A stretch of 64,000 nucleotides of DNA. It comes from an uncultured bacterium. GTDB taxonomy: Bacteria > Elusimicrobiota > Elusimicrobia > Elusimicrobiales > Elusimicrobiaceae. Both the position numbers and the translations under genes were made by a program. Location of the stretch: assembly GCA_949294085.1 (NCBI GenBank), contig CASFFX010000009.1:1-64000 (forward strand). Reading direction: 5' to 3'. Shown in pieces: positions 6,901-15,669 of this stretch. The notes below the pieces were generated by a model. It was not told the DNA's origin. It saw nothing but the letters and a program-made list of their open reading frames with translations, and ran no database searches. How positions within the stretch are numbered: position 1 is the first letter of the stretch; each line of letters starts with the position of its first letter.

Positions 6901-8773
6901 AAATATTGAACAAATCGCCAAAGATTATAACGACGCTTACAAAAAAATTACCGGCCGCGTGGTCATCTGCGGCGGAACGGGCTGCATTGCCGGCGGTTCC
7001 TTAAAAGTGTATGAAGCTTTCCAAAAAGAAATGGAAAAGCACCACATCGGTTTTTGCCTGCAAATTACCAAAGACTGCCACGAAAACTATTTAAGCCTTT
7101 CCGGCTGCCGCGGCTTCTGCGCGATGGGCCCGCTGGTGAGCGTGGGGGACATTTTTTACACGAAAGTAAAACCGGAAGACGTGCCCGAAATTGTGGAAAA
7201 AACGCTGATGAAGGGCGAAGTGATTGACCGCTTGCTTTACCACAATCCGGCCAACAACCAAAAAGCCCGCACCGTGGCGGATATTCCTTTTTATGCCAAG
7301 CAGGAACGCATTTTGCTGCACGACTGCGGCCGCATTAATCCCGAAGACATCAACGAATACATTGCCCACGGCGGCTATGCCCAGGCCAAGCGCGCCTATA
7401 CGCAAATGACGGATGAAGAAGTCTGCAAAGAGATTATCACCTCCGGCCTGCGCGGGCGCGGCGGCGGCGGGTTCCCCACCGGCAAAAAATGGGATTTAAC
7501 CCGCGTGGAACCGGGTCCCAAGAAATACGTTATCTGCAACGCCGACGAAGGCGACCCCGGTGCTTTTATGGACCGCAGCGTCATGGAAGGCAATCCCAAC
7601 GCCGTATTGGAAGGGATGATGATTGCGGCGCGCGCCATTGGCGCCGATGAAGGCTATATTTACGTGCGTATGGAATATCCGCTGGCCATCCAGCGCGTGC
7701 GCACGGCCATTAAACAAGCCGAAGCGCTGGGCCTGTTGGGCGAAAATATTTTCGGGTCCGGCATGAATTTCAAAATTAACGTAATGGAAGGGGCGGGGGC
7801 GTTTGTCTGCGGGGAGGAAACCGCGCTGATTGCGTCCGTAGAAGGCAAACGGGGTATGCCCAAAATCAAGCCGCCTTTCCCCAGCCAATGCGGTTTGTTC
7901 GGCAAGCCGACGGTCATTAACAACGTGGAAACGCTGGCCACCGTTCCCAAGATTATGGAAATGGGGGCCGAAGAATTCCGCAAAATCGGCACGCTGGGCA
8001 GCCCGGGCACCAAAACATTTGCCGTTACGGGGCACATTGCCAATACCGGCCTGGTGGAAGTGCCGATGGGCACCACGCTGCGCCAAGTGATTGACGATGT
8101 GGCCGGCGGAACCACCAACGACGACGGAACCGTCAATAAATCCGCGTTCAAGGCGGCGCAAATCGGCGGGCCTTCGGGCGGGTGTCTGACGCGCGAACAC
8201 TTGGACGTTCCGCTGGATTTTGACTCGCTTAAATCGGTGGGCGCGATGGTAGGATCCGGCGGGCTGGTGGTCATGAACAACAAGACCTGCATGGTCAATG
8301 TGGCGCGCTTCTTTTTGGAATTTACCCAGCGCGAATCGTGCGGCAAGTGCGTGCCGTGCCGCGAAGGGACGGAGCAGATGCTTTCTATGTTAAACGACAT
8401 CGTGGAAGGCCGCGCCACCTTAAAAACATTGGAAAACCTGGAAGATTTGGCCAAAGCCGTGCAGAAAGCGTCCCTGTGTGCACTGGGCAAAACGGCGCCG
8501 AACCCGGTGCTTTCCACGCTGAAACATTTTAGAGAAGAATACCTTGCCCACGTGGTGGACAAATGCTGTCCGGCCGGCGTGTGCAAAGCGCTTGCCCGTT
8601 TTGAAATCGTGGCCAGCAAATGCAAAGGCTGCGGTATGTGCAAACGCGCCTGCCCCGTTTCCGCCATCAGCGGCGAAGTGGGCAAACCGCATCACATTGA
8701 CCCCAAGAAATGTATCAAATGCGGCGGGTGCAAGAGCACCTGCAAATTTGGAGCCGTGGTAACGGGAGCGTAA
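6890..8773 (+). CDS. hydB: NADH-linked [FeFe] hydrogenase subunit HydB (NuoF-like flavoprotein)
   Basis: The protein has 627 residues. ATG 6890 follows a GGAGG site lying inside the end of hydC. In order it has: an N-terminal thioredoxin-like [2Fe-2S] domain with cysteines at CGGTGC and further on (residues 20-110); a NuoF core with the glycine-rich FMN/NADH motif GRGGGGFPTGKKW near residue 188 and CNADEGDPGAFMDRS; an SLBB region; the [4Fe-4S] motif SCGKCVPCREG near 482; and two C-terminal ferredoxin motifs, CKGCGMCKRACP and CIKCGGCKSTCK. This is the full architecture of HydB/HndC from trimeric hydrogenases that bind NAD(H). It oxidises NADH, probably together with ferredoxin in an electron-confurcating reaction. 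That property is inferred from homology and not visible as a motif. Confidence 0.95.
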   Translation: MPTKNIEQIAKDYNDAYKKITGRVVICGGTGCIAGGSLKVYEAFQKEMEKHHIGFCLQITKDCHENYLSLSGCRGFCAMGPLVSVGDIFYTKVKPEDVPEIVEKTLMKGEVIDRLLYHNPANNQKARTVADIPFYAKQERILLHDCGRINPEDINEYIAHGGYAQAKRAYTQMTDEEVCKEIITSGLRGRGGGGFPTGKKWDLTRVEPGPKKYVICNADEGDPGAFMDRSVMEGNPNAVLEGMMIAARAIGADEGYIYVRMEYPLAIQRVRTAIKQAEALGLLGENIFGSGMNFKINVMEGAGAFVCGEETALIASVEGKRGMPKIKPPFPSQCGLFGKPTVINNVETLATVPKIMEMGAEEFRKIGTLGSPGTKTFAVTGHIANTGLVEVPMGTTLRQVIDDVAGGTTNDDGTVNKSAFKAAQIGGPSGGCLTREHLDVPLDFDSLKSVGAMVGSGGLVVMNNKTCMVNVARFFLEFTQRESCGKCVPCREGTEQMLSMLNDIVEGRATLKTLENLEDLAKAVQKASLCALGKTAPNPVLSTLKHFREEYLAHVVDKCCPAGVCKALARFEIVASKCKGCGMCKRACPVSAISGEVGKPHHIDPKKCIKCGGCKSTCKFGAVVTGA

Positions 8774-8775
8774 TT

Positions 8776-10515
8776 ATGGAAAAAGAACAATTTGTAACCA
8801 TTGAAGGCAAAAGAGTACCGATTGAAGGCGAAAAAAATCTGTTGGAATTAATCCGCAAGGCGAAATTCAACATTATGACGTTCTGCTACCACCCGGAGCT
8901 GGCCGCCTACGGCGCGTGCCGGCTGTGCTTGGTGGAAGTGGAAGGCATGGGCATTGTGGCTTCCTGCACGGTTAAACCGCGCGACGGGATGAAAGTGCGC
9001 GTGAACAGCGACGAAATCCGCCATTTGCGCCGCATCAACCTGGAATTGCTGCTTTCTTCGGGCAACCACGATTGCACGCTGTGCAGCAAATCCAACAACT
9101 GCAAACTGCAGAAACTGGCCAAAGACATGGACGTAACGGAAATCCGCTTTAAGTCCAAAAAGTTAGACAGCCACAAAGACGCCACCTCTCCCGCGCTCGT
9201 GCGCGACCACAGCAAATGTATTTTGTGCGGCAACTGCGTGCGCATCTGCAACGAAGTGCAGGGCATTGGCGCCATTGATTTTGCGTTCCGCGGTTTCCGC
9301 TCCAAAATTGCCACGGCCTTTAATAAAGAGCTGGGCCAAAGCCACGAGTGCGTGTCCTGCGGGCAATGCGCCCGCGTGTGCCCCACGGGCGCGCTGATGC
9401 CGAATTCTTCGGAAATTGAGGACGTGTTCAAAGCGATTAACGACCCGAAAAAGAAGGTTGCCGTGCACATTGCACCGGCCGTGCGGGTGGGGCTGGGCGA
9501 AATGTTTGGCCTGCCGCAGGGGCAGAACGTGGACGGCAAAATTGCTGCGGCCCTGCGCATGCTGGGGTTTGATTACGTGTACGACACGGCTTTTGCGGCC
9601 GATTTGACGATTGTGGAAGAAGCGACCGAATTTTTGGACCGTTTCAAAAAAGGCACCAATCTGCCGCAGTTTACCAGCTGCTGCCCGGCGTGGGTGAACT
9701 ATGTGGAAAAGTTCGCTCCGGAATTCATCCCGAACCTTTCCACCGCGCGTTCCCCCATGCAGATGATGGGCCCTATCTTAAAAGCGGATTACGAAGATAA
9801 GGGCGGCAAACGCGAAGATTTGGTGGTGGTGGCGGTCATGCCCTGCTCGGCCAAAAAGACCGAAGCCAAACGCGGCGAATTTTACGTCAACGACAATCCG
9901 GACACGGACTACGTGGTAACGACCGTGGGCTTGGCGCGGATGATTAAAGAAGCCGGCATTGATTTCGTCAACCTGGAAAACGAGTGGTTTGATATGCCGT
10001 TTGGCACCAAAACGGGGGCCGGGGTGATTTTTGGCGCGTCGGGCGGCGTGATGGAAGCGGCCCTGCGCTACGCCTTGGCGGAGCTGGACCCGGCCAATGC
10101 CCGCAGCGTCAAGTTTTCCAGCCTGCGCGAAGGCAAAGTGTTTAAGGAAAAAACCGTGGAAGTGGGCGACATTAAAATTCGCACCGCGGTCGTCAGCGGG
10201 CTGAAAAATGCACGCAAACTGTTGGACGACATCAAAGCCGGCAAAGACCATTACGATTTTATTGAAGTCATGTCTTGCCAAGGCGGTTGTGTGGCCGGGG
10301 CCGGCCAGCCGCAGTTTGACGGCTGGGCTCCGCGCAAAAAACGCGCCGAAGGGCTGTACCAGGAAGATACGGAATTGGCCTACAAATCGCAGGATAACAG
10401 CGGGGTGCAGGCCTTGTACGGCCGTATTTTGGACAAGGTGGGCGGCCCGCTGGCACACAAGCTGCTCCATACGCACTACTACGACCGGAAGGACCGTACC
10501 GGCCAGCAGCATTAA
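8776..10515 (+). CDS. hydA: [FeFe] hydrogenase catalytic subunit HydA
   Basis: The protein has 579 residues. ATG 8776 is three bases after the hydB stop codon. Domains in order are: plant-type [2Fe-2S] (CYHPELAAYGACRLCLVE, near residue 36); a His-ligated [4Fe-4S] motif (HDCTLCSKSNNC, near 100); two [4Fe-4S] ferredoxin motifs (CILCGNCVRIC and CVSCGQCARVCP, near 148 and 192); and the H-cluster domain with TSCCPAW near 299, MPCSAKKTE near 354 and SCQGGCVAGAGQP near 499. A C-terminal small-subunit-like tail (YYDRKDR) completes it. All H-cluster cysteines are present, so proton reduction activity is expected. No maturation genes (hydEFG) are in the window. The operon ends in a GCAA-loop terminator. 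Confidence 0.97.
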   Translation: MEKEQFVTIEGKRVPIEGEKNLLELIRKAKFNIMTFCYHPELAAYGACRLCLVEVEGMGIVASCTVKPRDGMKVRVNSDEIRHLRRINLELLLSSGNHDCTLCSKSNNCKLQKLAKDMDVTEIRFKSKKLDSHKDATSPALVRDHSKCILCGNCVRICNEVQGIGAIDFAFRGFRSKIATAFNKELGQSHECVSCGQCARVCPTGALMPNSSEIEDVFKAINDPKKKVAVHIAPAVRVGLGEMFGLPQGQNVDGKIAAALRMLGFDYVYDTAFAADLTIVEEATEFLDRFKKGTNLPQFTSCCPAWVNYVEKFAPEFIPNLSTARSPMQMMGPILKADYEDKGGKREDLVVVAVMPCSAKKTEAKRGEFYVNDNPDTDYVVTTVGLARMIKEAGIDFVNLENEWFDMPFGTKTGAGVIFGASGGVMEAALRYALAELDPANARSVKFSSLREGKVFKEKTVEVGDIKIRTAVVSGLKNARKLLDDIKAGKDHYDFIEVMSCQGGCVAGAGQPQFDGWAPRKKRAEGLYQEDTELAYKSQDNSGVQALYGRILDKVGGPLAHKLLHTHYYDRKDRTGQQH

Positions 10516-10532
10516 AGATTGTTTTGCATACG

Positions 10533-10562
10533 GCGGGGAGCGCAAGCTCCCCGCTTTTTTTG
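10533..10562 (+). terminator. Terminator of hydCBA
   Basis: A 9-bp stem (GCGGGGAGC/GCTCCCCGC) capped by a GCAA tetraloop is followed by seven T. Confidence 0.95.
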
Positions 10563-10641
10563 TAGGGCTAGTGAAAAGGACCCGTTGGGTAGGTCCGCGC
10601 GGGGGCGGACAGCGGGCTTTTAAGTAAGCTACAATATAAGT

Positions 10642-11589
10642 ATGCTCAATTGGAAAGGATTTCTTTATGCGGTCATTACGTCCGCTACGTTTGGGCTCAT
10701 CCCTTTATTCACGCTGCCGTTGCTGCACGCGGGGATGAACATCCCGTCTATTCTTTTTTATCGGTTTTTTATTGCGGTGTTGATGATGGGCCTGGTGGCC
10801 TTTTTTACGCGCCGGTCGCTGTATGTATCGCGCAAGGAACTGGCGGTGCTGGCCGGGCTGAGCTTATTGTACATTGGTTCTGCCGTATTTTTGTTTTGGT
10901 CGTACCAATATTTGGCCAGCGGGATTGCCACCACGATGATGTTTTTGTATCCGGTGTTTGTGGCCCTGATTATGATTTACGTGTTTAAGGAAAAAAACTC
11001 GTTTTGGACGATGCTGGCCATTGTGCTGGCCGTCAGCGGGGTGGGGATGCTGTCGTGGCACGGGGAAGCCGGGGGCGTAAGCCTGCGGGGAATCGTGCTG
11101 GCGGTGCTGTCGGGGCTGTCGTACGGCGTCTATATTATTGCCGTCAACAAATCTTCGGTGCGGGATTTACCGTCCGATAAGCTTACGTTTTACGTGTTTT
11201 CGTTTACGGCGCTTTTTTTGTTGGCGGGGGCGCTGTTCTTGGGCAAATTGCAAACGGTGCCGGACTGGAAGAGCGATTTGAATTTAACGATGCTGGCGTT
11301 GATTCCGACGGTGATTTCCAACCTGACGCTGGTGTGGGCCATCAAGCTGATCGGGTCCACCTTTGCTTCCGTGCTGGGAGCGATGGAACCCTTAACCGCC
11401 ATGACGGTAGGCGTGCTGGTGTTCCACGAACCGTTCACGCGCTCCACGGCCTGGGGCGTGGGGCTGATTATTTTGGCGGTAACGCTGGTGGTGCTGGCCC
11501 CGGCGCTGGAAAAAGGCTACCGGACGGGGAAATTTTTGTACATTACCAAGGTCAAAGGAATCCACCCCAACATCGTGCCGTATCATTAA
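10642..11589 (+). CDS. EamA/DMT-family transporter
   Basis: The 315-residue protein has ten predicted membrane helices in two homologous five-helix halves, typical of the drug/metabolite transporter (EamA, RhaT-like) superfamily. Recognisable parts include the first-half end ASGIATTMMFLYPVFVAL and the second-half end STFASVLGAMEPLTA. Members export amino acids or small metabolites, and the substrate cannot be told here. A TACAAT box (10630-10635) ends 6 nt before the ATG and there is no ribosome site, so the mRNA is probably leaderless. It is followed within 50 nt by an independently promoted operon. Confidence 0.85.
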   Translation: MLNWKGFLYAVITSATFGLIPLFTLPLLHAGMNIPSILFYRFFIAVLMMGLVAFFTRRSLYVSRKELAVLAGLSLLYIGSAVFLFWSYQYLASGIATTMMFLYPVFVALIMIYVFKEKNSFWTMLAIVLAVSGVGMLSWHGEAGGVSLRGIVLAVLSGLSYGVYIIAVNKSSVRDLPSDKLTFYVFSFTALFLLAGALFLGKLQTVPDWKSDLNLTMLALIPTVISNLTLVWAIKLIGSTFASVLGAMEPLTAMTVGVLVFHEPFTRSTAWGVGLIILAVTLVVLAPALEKGYRTGKFLYITKVKGIHPNIVPYH

Positions 11590-11634
11590 CGGCTTTTTGG
11601 TACAATATAAAAAATTCGCATCAAAGGAGAAACT

Positions 11635-12084
11635 ATGTTTTTTGGACCACGCGGTTCTATTCACACGATTGTCTTGGTATTGGTAGTGCTGGTAGGTTTT
11701 GGGCTGGCCTTGGGCTGGCCGCAATATAAGAAACACCAAACGCTTTCCATTGCGCAAAACGCGCTGGATTTGGGGCGGGCCCTGGCGTTTGAAGAAGCCA
11801 CTTACAAAGCGGCGCACGGAACCTATACGCCCGACTTTGCCCAATTAAATTTACGGCTGCCCTGCCCGGTGGAACGCAGCGGCGATAAAATAGAAATGGT
11901 GTGCGACCATTACGTGTACCGCCTGGAAGAAAACGGGCTGCTGCGGGTGGAGCACAAAGGGCTGCCCAAATGGTTTGAGCTGGACCTGGAAAAAGGCTCG
12001 GTGGACTGTTCGCACGAAGAAGGGTCTATTGCCGGCAGCCATATTTGTGCCAATGTGGATTTGACGGAAACGGTAGAAAAATAG
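11635..12084 (+). CDS. Type IV pilin-like anchored protein without a prepilin site
   Basis: The 149-residue protein has a short cytoplasmic start, a membrane helix (residues about 9-27), and then a pattern close to the pilin alpha1 and beta region: ALDLGRALAFEEATYKAAHG followed by TYTPDFAQLN. The G-F-T-L-I-E prepilin peptidase motif is missing, so it would stay membrane-anchored rather than be processed. Four cysteines in the soluble part could form disulfides. A TACAAT box at 11601 and AAAGGAG before the ATG show that the operon through 16792 starts here. It may be a pilus-like scaffold or a sensor domain. The pilin relationship is based on pattern only. Confidence 0.65.
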   Translation: MFFGPRGSIHTIVLVLVVLVGFGLALGWPQYKKHQTLSIAQNALDLGRALAFEEATYKAAHGTYTPDFAQLNLRLPCPVERSGDKIEMVCDHYVYRLEENGLLRVEHKGLPKWFELDLEKGSVDCSHEEGSIAGSHICANVDLTETVEK

Positions 12085-12096
12085 CGGAGGAAAAGG

Positions 12097-12687
12097 ATGA
12101 AAAAACTCGTATGGGTGTTTTTGGCGCTGCCTTTGGCGTTTGCCTGCGCGCCGCACGTGGAACGCGTGGAAACGAATTTGATTAAAGACGTATCGGGCGG
12201 CTGGAACGATACGGACGCGCAAATGGTGGCGCAGGAAATGATTACCGACTGTTTGCAAAGCGGGTGGTACAGCCGCTTTTTGACCCGCAACGGCAAAGAG
12301 CCCACCGTAATTGTGGGCACGGTGTCCAACAACACGATGGAACACATCAATACGGACGTGTTTGTGGAAGCCATGCAGCGGGCGTTAATCAATTCTGCCA
12401 AGGTGGATTTTGTGGCCTCTGCCGAGGAACGGGGCGAAATCCGCACCGAGCGGTTGGAACAGGACGAATTCGCTTCGGAAGAGACCCGCAAGGCTTTTGG
12501 CCAGGAAGTTGGGGCCGATTTTATGTTAAGCGGGGTGCTCAACTCCGTGGTGGACCAGGCCGGCAGCAAGGCGGTGGTGTTTTATCAAGTCAATTTGAAA
12601 TTGATTAACATTGAAACGAACCAAATTGTTTGGAACGGTCAAAAACAAATCAAAAAGTACGTCAAACGCAGTAAAGTAACCTGGTAG
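12097..12687 (+). CDS. LpoB-like penicillin-binding-protein activator lipoprotein
   Basis: The 196-residue protein has a lipoprotein signal (LALPLAFAC, lipidated Cys17). The body matches the LpoB/COG3417 family: an N-terminal VSGGWNDTD segment, a repeated VGTVSNNTMEHINTD strand-helix unit, and a FGQEVGADFMLSG...ETNQIVWNG end. LpoB proteins sit in the outer membrane, reach through the periplasm and stimulate bifunctional penicillin-binding proteins. It lies 12 nt after the pilin-like gene and 10 nt before a COG3014 lipoprotein. This neighbourhood (LpoB, COG3014, LPP20) recurs in other Gram-negative phyla. No penicillin-binding protein gene is in the window. Confidence 0.85.
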   Translation: MKKLVWVFLALPLAFACAPHVERVETNLIKDVSGGWNDTDAQMVAQEMITDCLQSGWYSRFLTRNGKEPTVIVGTVSNNTMEHINTDVFVEAMQRALINSAKVDFVASAEERGEIRTERLEQDEFASEETRKAFGQEVGADFMLSGVLNSVVDQAGSKAVVFYQVNLKLINIETNQIVWNGQKQIKKYVKRSKVTW

Positions 12688-12697
12688 GATTTGTGTT

Positions 12698-14008
12698 ATG
12701 AAGGCGCGCATATGCTTGTTGGGGCTGGCGTTGGTATGCTCCGCGTGTGCGGCGCCTTCTTTGCGTTACAAGGCGCAAATCAGCCGCCTGGAAGCCGCGG
12801 GACAATTTGCCAAGGCCGAAGAGCAAATCGTTTCCGACCGCAAGAAATTGTATTCGGGCAAGGACGACGTCCTCTTCTACCTGGACCGGGCCTCCCTGCT
12901 GCACGACGCGCAAGATCCCTCCGCCAGCGACCGCCTGTTCGCTTCCGCCCAGGCCGAGATAGACGACCTCTACGCCAAAAGCGTGTCCGGCGCGGTGGGG
13001 CAGCTGGTGCTGAACGATTTAACCGCCCCCTATTCCGTGCCCAATTACGAACGGGCGCTCACCTATTATTACCGAGCCCAAAATTTTTTACAGCAGGGGG
13101 ACGTTTCCTCCGCCGCGGTGGAAGCCCGCAAAGCGGTGTTCTTTTTGGACCACCTCCGCGCCGCCAAAAAGGACGGGTACAACGATGACCCCTTCGTGCA
13201 ATATTTTGCCAGTTTGGTGTTTGAATCGGTCGGCCAACGCTCCGACGCCCGCATTGCGCGCGTCAATGCGCTAAATGCCTATGAGCGGCTGGGCGGCAAA
13301 CTGCGGGTGTCGGCCCCGGATTTTACGGTTCCTGCCCAGGCGGATGAATTGTGCGAGGTGCTGATTTTTCATTACAACGGGCTGATGCCTCTTAAACGCA
13401 CCCGCACCCTGCAGGTGGCTTGGAACGAAGCGCTGGCGCTGGCGTCCGACCCGCGGGAAACCAGCTTGGGCGTAGCGCCGGAAGTGCAAAATGCGCTGAC
13501 GGCCGGAATTTTCGGTTCGGCGGTTACGCTGTCGTATCCGGATTGGATTTTTCAGCCCTACCGGGTGGCTTTTTCCACCGTGCAGGTAGGGCAAACGCAA
13601 TATCCCACCCAAAAAGTGGCCGATTTTGCCGCCGCCGCCCAATGGGACTTGGAAGAGCGGATGCCGGGCATTTTGTTCCGCACGGCCACGCGGGCCGTTG
13701 CCAAACAGGTGGCCGCGGTGCAGGCCAGGCATGCGGTGGCTTCGGCGGCCAACAGCGACAGCTGGGGCAATCTGGCGGGGATGTTGGTCGGGGTGCTGGG
13801 AGCCGCGTCCGAAACGGCCGACACGCGCCAATGGTTCACACTGCCGGCCCAAGTGCGGATGGCCCGGCTGTTTTTGCCTCCGGGCGAGCAGGATATAAAA
13901 CTGTTGTTTCGCGACGGATATGGTAATATAATAGGAGAATATACTTTTGAAAAAGTACGCTTGGAGCGGGGGAAAAGAGTGTTCCTGCACCAGCGGACGG
14001 CATATTAA
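12698..14008 (+). CDS. COG3014-family lipoprotein
   Basis: The 436-residue protein begins with a lipobox (LALVCSACAAP). The N-terminal half is helical with TPR-like character, for example ALTYYYRAQNFLQQGDVSSA and ARKAVFFLDHL. The C-terminal half has mixed strands and a glycine-rich patch, ending in a beta-rich segment with GNIIGEYTFEKV. Overall it resembles the COG3014 family of uncharacterised lipoproteins that occur next to LpoB-type genes. An outer-membrane or periplasmic scaffold is likely and the function is not established. It is tightly packed between LpoB and LPP20-like genes (gaps of 10 and 8 nt). Confidence 0.75.
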   Translation: MKARICLLGLALVCSACAAPSLRYKAQISRLEAAGQFAKAEEQIVSDRKKLYSGKDDVLFYLDRASLLHDAQDPSASDRLFASAQAEIDDLYAKSVSGAVGQLVLNDLTAPYSVPNYERALTYYYRAQNFLQQGDVSSAAVEARKAVFFLDHLRAAKKDGYNDDPFVQYFASLVFESVGQRSDARIARVNALNAYERLGGKLRVSAPDFTVPAQADELCEVLIFHYNGLMPLKRTRTLQVAWNEALALASDPRETSLGVAPEVQNALTAGIFGSAVTLSYPDWIFQPYRVAFSTVQVGQTQYPTQKVADFAAAAQWDLEERMPGILFRTATRAVAKQVAAVQARHAVASAANSDSWGNLAGMLVGVLGAASETADTRQWFTLPAQVRMARLFLPPGEQDIKLLFRDGYGNIIGEYTFEKVRLERGKRVFLHQRTAY

Positions 14009-14016
14009 GAGGGATT

Positions 14017-14952
14017 ATGAAAAAAATCATTTTACTGTCGGCGGCGCTGTGGCTGTGTGCCTGTGCCGGCCTAAACAAAAATACCGTCAATTATCAGATG
14101 AATACGTATGATTCCGCCAAATATTACGTGGTGGCGGGGGAAGGCCGCAGCAAGGAAGAGGCGTCCCAAAATGCGCTGGAAAATATGCGCCGCGAAATGG
14201 TGCAAAATGCTCCGTCGGCCGCCAATCAGGGCGTGGTAACCGATTTGATGGCCAATGCCAAGGTGGAAAAAGCGTGGCGGGATCAGGATTTCTCGGGCAA
14301 ACATTTTTATGCGCTGGCCGTATTGTCCCGCGCCAAAGCCCGCAAGGTGCTTGAGCCGCTTTTGGACCAGGAGGACGCCAAACTAAAGGGGCTTTCCGAG
14401 CAATTTGCTTCGCCGGCCAATCCGCTGGCGGACCTGAAAGTGGCGTTTGCCATGCAGCAGCCGGTTTTCCGCCGCTCCGCGTTGGACGAAATTTACCAAT
14501 TTTTGGACGCTTCCCGCCAAAGCTACCGCCCGGACCTGTTTAACCCGTACAAAACGCTGCTGCAGGAAAAATTGGCCGCCGTTTTGGTGGCGGTGGACGT
14601 GCAGGGCGTGGAGAGCGAAGTGCTGGTAACGTATGTGGTGGACGCACTAAACCGCATGGGGTTGGGCGTAACGGACGCCGCCGCCCCGGACCAAGTGCTT
14701 TTGGTGCAAATTGTAACGGATGTGGACGAATACAATTCCGACAAATTAAAAGGGTTGGTGTGGTGCTCCAGCGGGGCGTCCATCAGCTTGGTGGACGTGG
14801 CGCGCGGGGTTACTTTTGCCCGCTTTAACGTACACGAACGGGCCGGTACTTCCCGTGCGGAAGATTCCCTGCGCAAAAGTATGCAGCACGTAGGGGAGCA
14901 GGCTTCCGCGCAGATTACCGCCCGGCTGGAAGCTTATTTGAAAACAAAATAG
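14017..14952 (+). CDS. LPP20-family lipoprotein
   Basis: The 311-residue protein has a lipobox (LWLCACAG). Residues 40-110 carry the LPP20-type motif: GEGRSKEEASQNALENMRRE, then a helix-strand unit that ends in HFYALAVLSRAKA. LPP20 proteins are outer-membrane or surface lipoproteins of unclear biochemical role. The second half (residues 150-311) adds an alpha/beta region with LVQIVTDVDEYNSD and SGASISLVDVARG, reminiscent of the LpoB/CsgG-like fold. It belongs to the envelope operon and is followed 12 nt later by an FKBP isomerase. Confidence 0.75.
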   Translation: MKKIILLSAALWLCACAGLNKNTVNYQMNTYDSAKYYVVAGEGRSKEEASQNALENMRREMVQNAPSAANQGVVTDLMANAKVEKAWRDQDFSGKHFYALAVLSRAKARKVLEPLLDQEDAKLKGLSEQFASPANPLADLKVAFAMQQPVFRRSALDEIYQFLDASRQSYRPDLFNPYKTLLQEKLAAVLVAVDVQGVESEVLVTYVVDALNRMGLGVTDAAAPDQVLLVQIVTDVDEYNSDKLKGLVWCSSGASISLVDVARGVTFARFNVHERAGTSRAEDSLRKSMQHVGEQASAQITARLEAYLKTK

Positions 14953-14964
14953 GAGACACGAAAT

Positions 14965-15669
14965 ATGAAAAAGACTTTACTTTTTGCCTTACTGGCCTGG
15001 CCGGTTTTGCTGGCGGCGCAAGACGCCCCGCAAACGCCTGCCGCGGCGGACGCCGCCCCCGTGATGGACGTGGCCGAACGCAACAAAATGTTGTATTCGC
15101 TGGGGTTTTTGCTGGGGGACAACCTCAAACGCCAGTTGATTTTGGACAATGAGGACGATTACAAAGCCCTTTCGCAAGGCATGCGCGACAGCTTGCTGAA
15201 CAAAAAATCCCAAACGGATTTGGACCAATACAAACCGGCCATTATCAAAAAATATCAGGACGACGCCCGCCTCATTTCCGCCAAGCGTGAAGCCGCCCAG
15301 CAGGAATACCTGGAAAGTTTCAAAAAAGAAAAAGGCGTCAAAACCCTGGATAACGGCACGCTGATTAAACTGACCCGCGCCGGCAAAGGCAAAGCCCCCA
15401 AAGCCGACGCCACCGTAAAAGTGCATTATACGGGCACGTTGATTGACGGCACCAAGTTTGACAGCTCCCGCGACCGCGGCGAAGCCTTTGAAACCAAATT
15501 GACCGACGTGATCCCTTGCTGGACCAAAGCGCTCCAGCAAATGAAACCCGGCGCCCGGGCCAAAGTGGTCTGCCCGGCCGATACGGCCTACGGCAACCGG
15601 CCGGTGGGGCAAATTCCGCCCAATTCCGTGTTGGTGTTTGACGTGGAACTGCTGCCGGAAGGGAAATAA
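14965..15669 (+). CDS. Periplasmic FKBP-type peptidyl-prolyl isomerase (FkpA/Mip-like)
   Basis: The 234-residue protein has a signal peptide (MKKTLLFALLAWPVLLAAQ), an N-terminal helical dimerisation region with LGFLLGDNLK (residues 30-125), and a C-terminal FKBP domain with VKVHYTGTLIDGTKFDSS, the WTKALQQMKPGARAKV segment, AYGNRPVGQIPPNS and a closing VFDVELL strand. This is the FkpA/Mip arrangement of outer-membrane protein folding helpers. Its stop codon overlaps the start of the next gene by one base, so the two are translationally coupled. Confidence 0.92.
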   Translation: MKKTLLFALLAWPVLLAAQDAPQTPAAADAAPVMDVAERNKMLYSLGFLLGDNLKRQLILDNEDDYKALSQGMRDSLLNKKSQTDLDQYKPAIIKKYQDDARLISAKREAAQQEYLESFKKEKGVKTLDNGTLIKLTRAGKGKAPKADATVKVHYTGTLIDGTKFDSSRDRGEAFETKLTDVIPCWTKALQQMKPGARAKVVCPADTAYGNRPVGQIPPNSVLVFDVELLPEGK

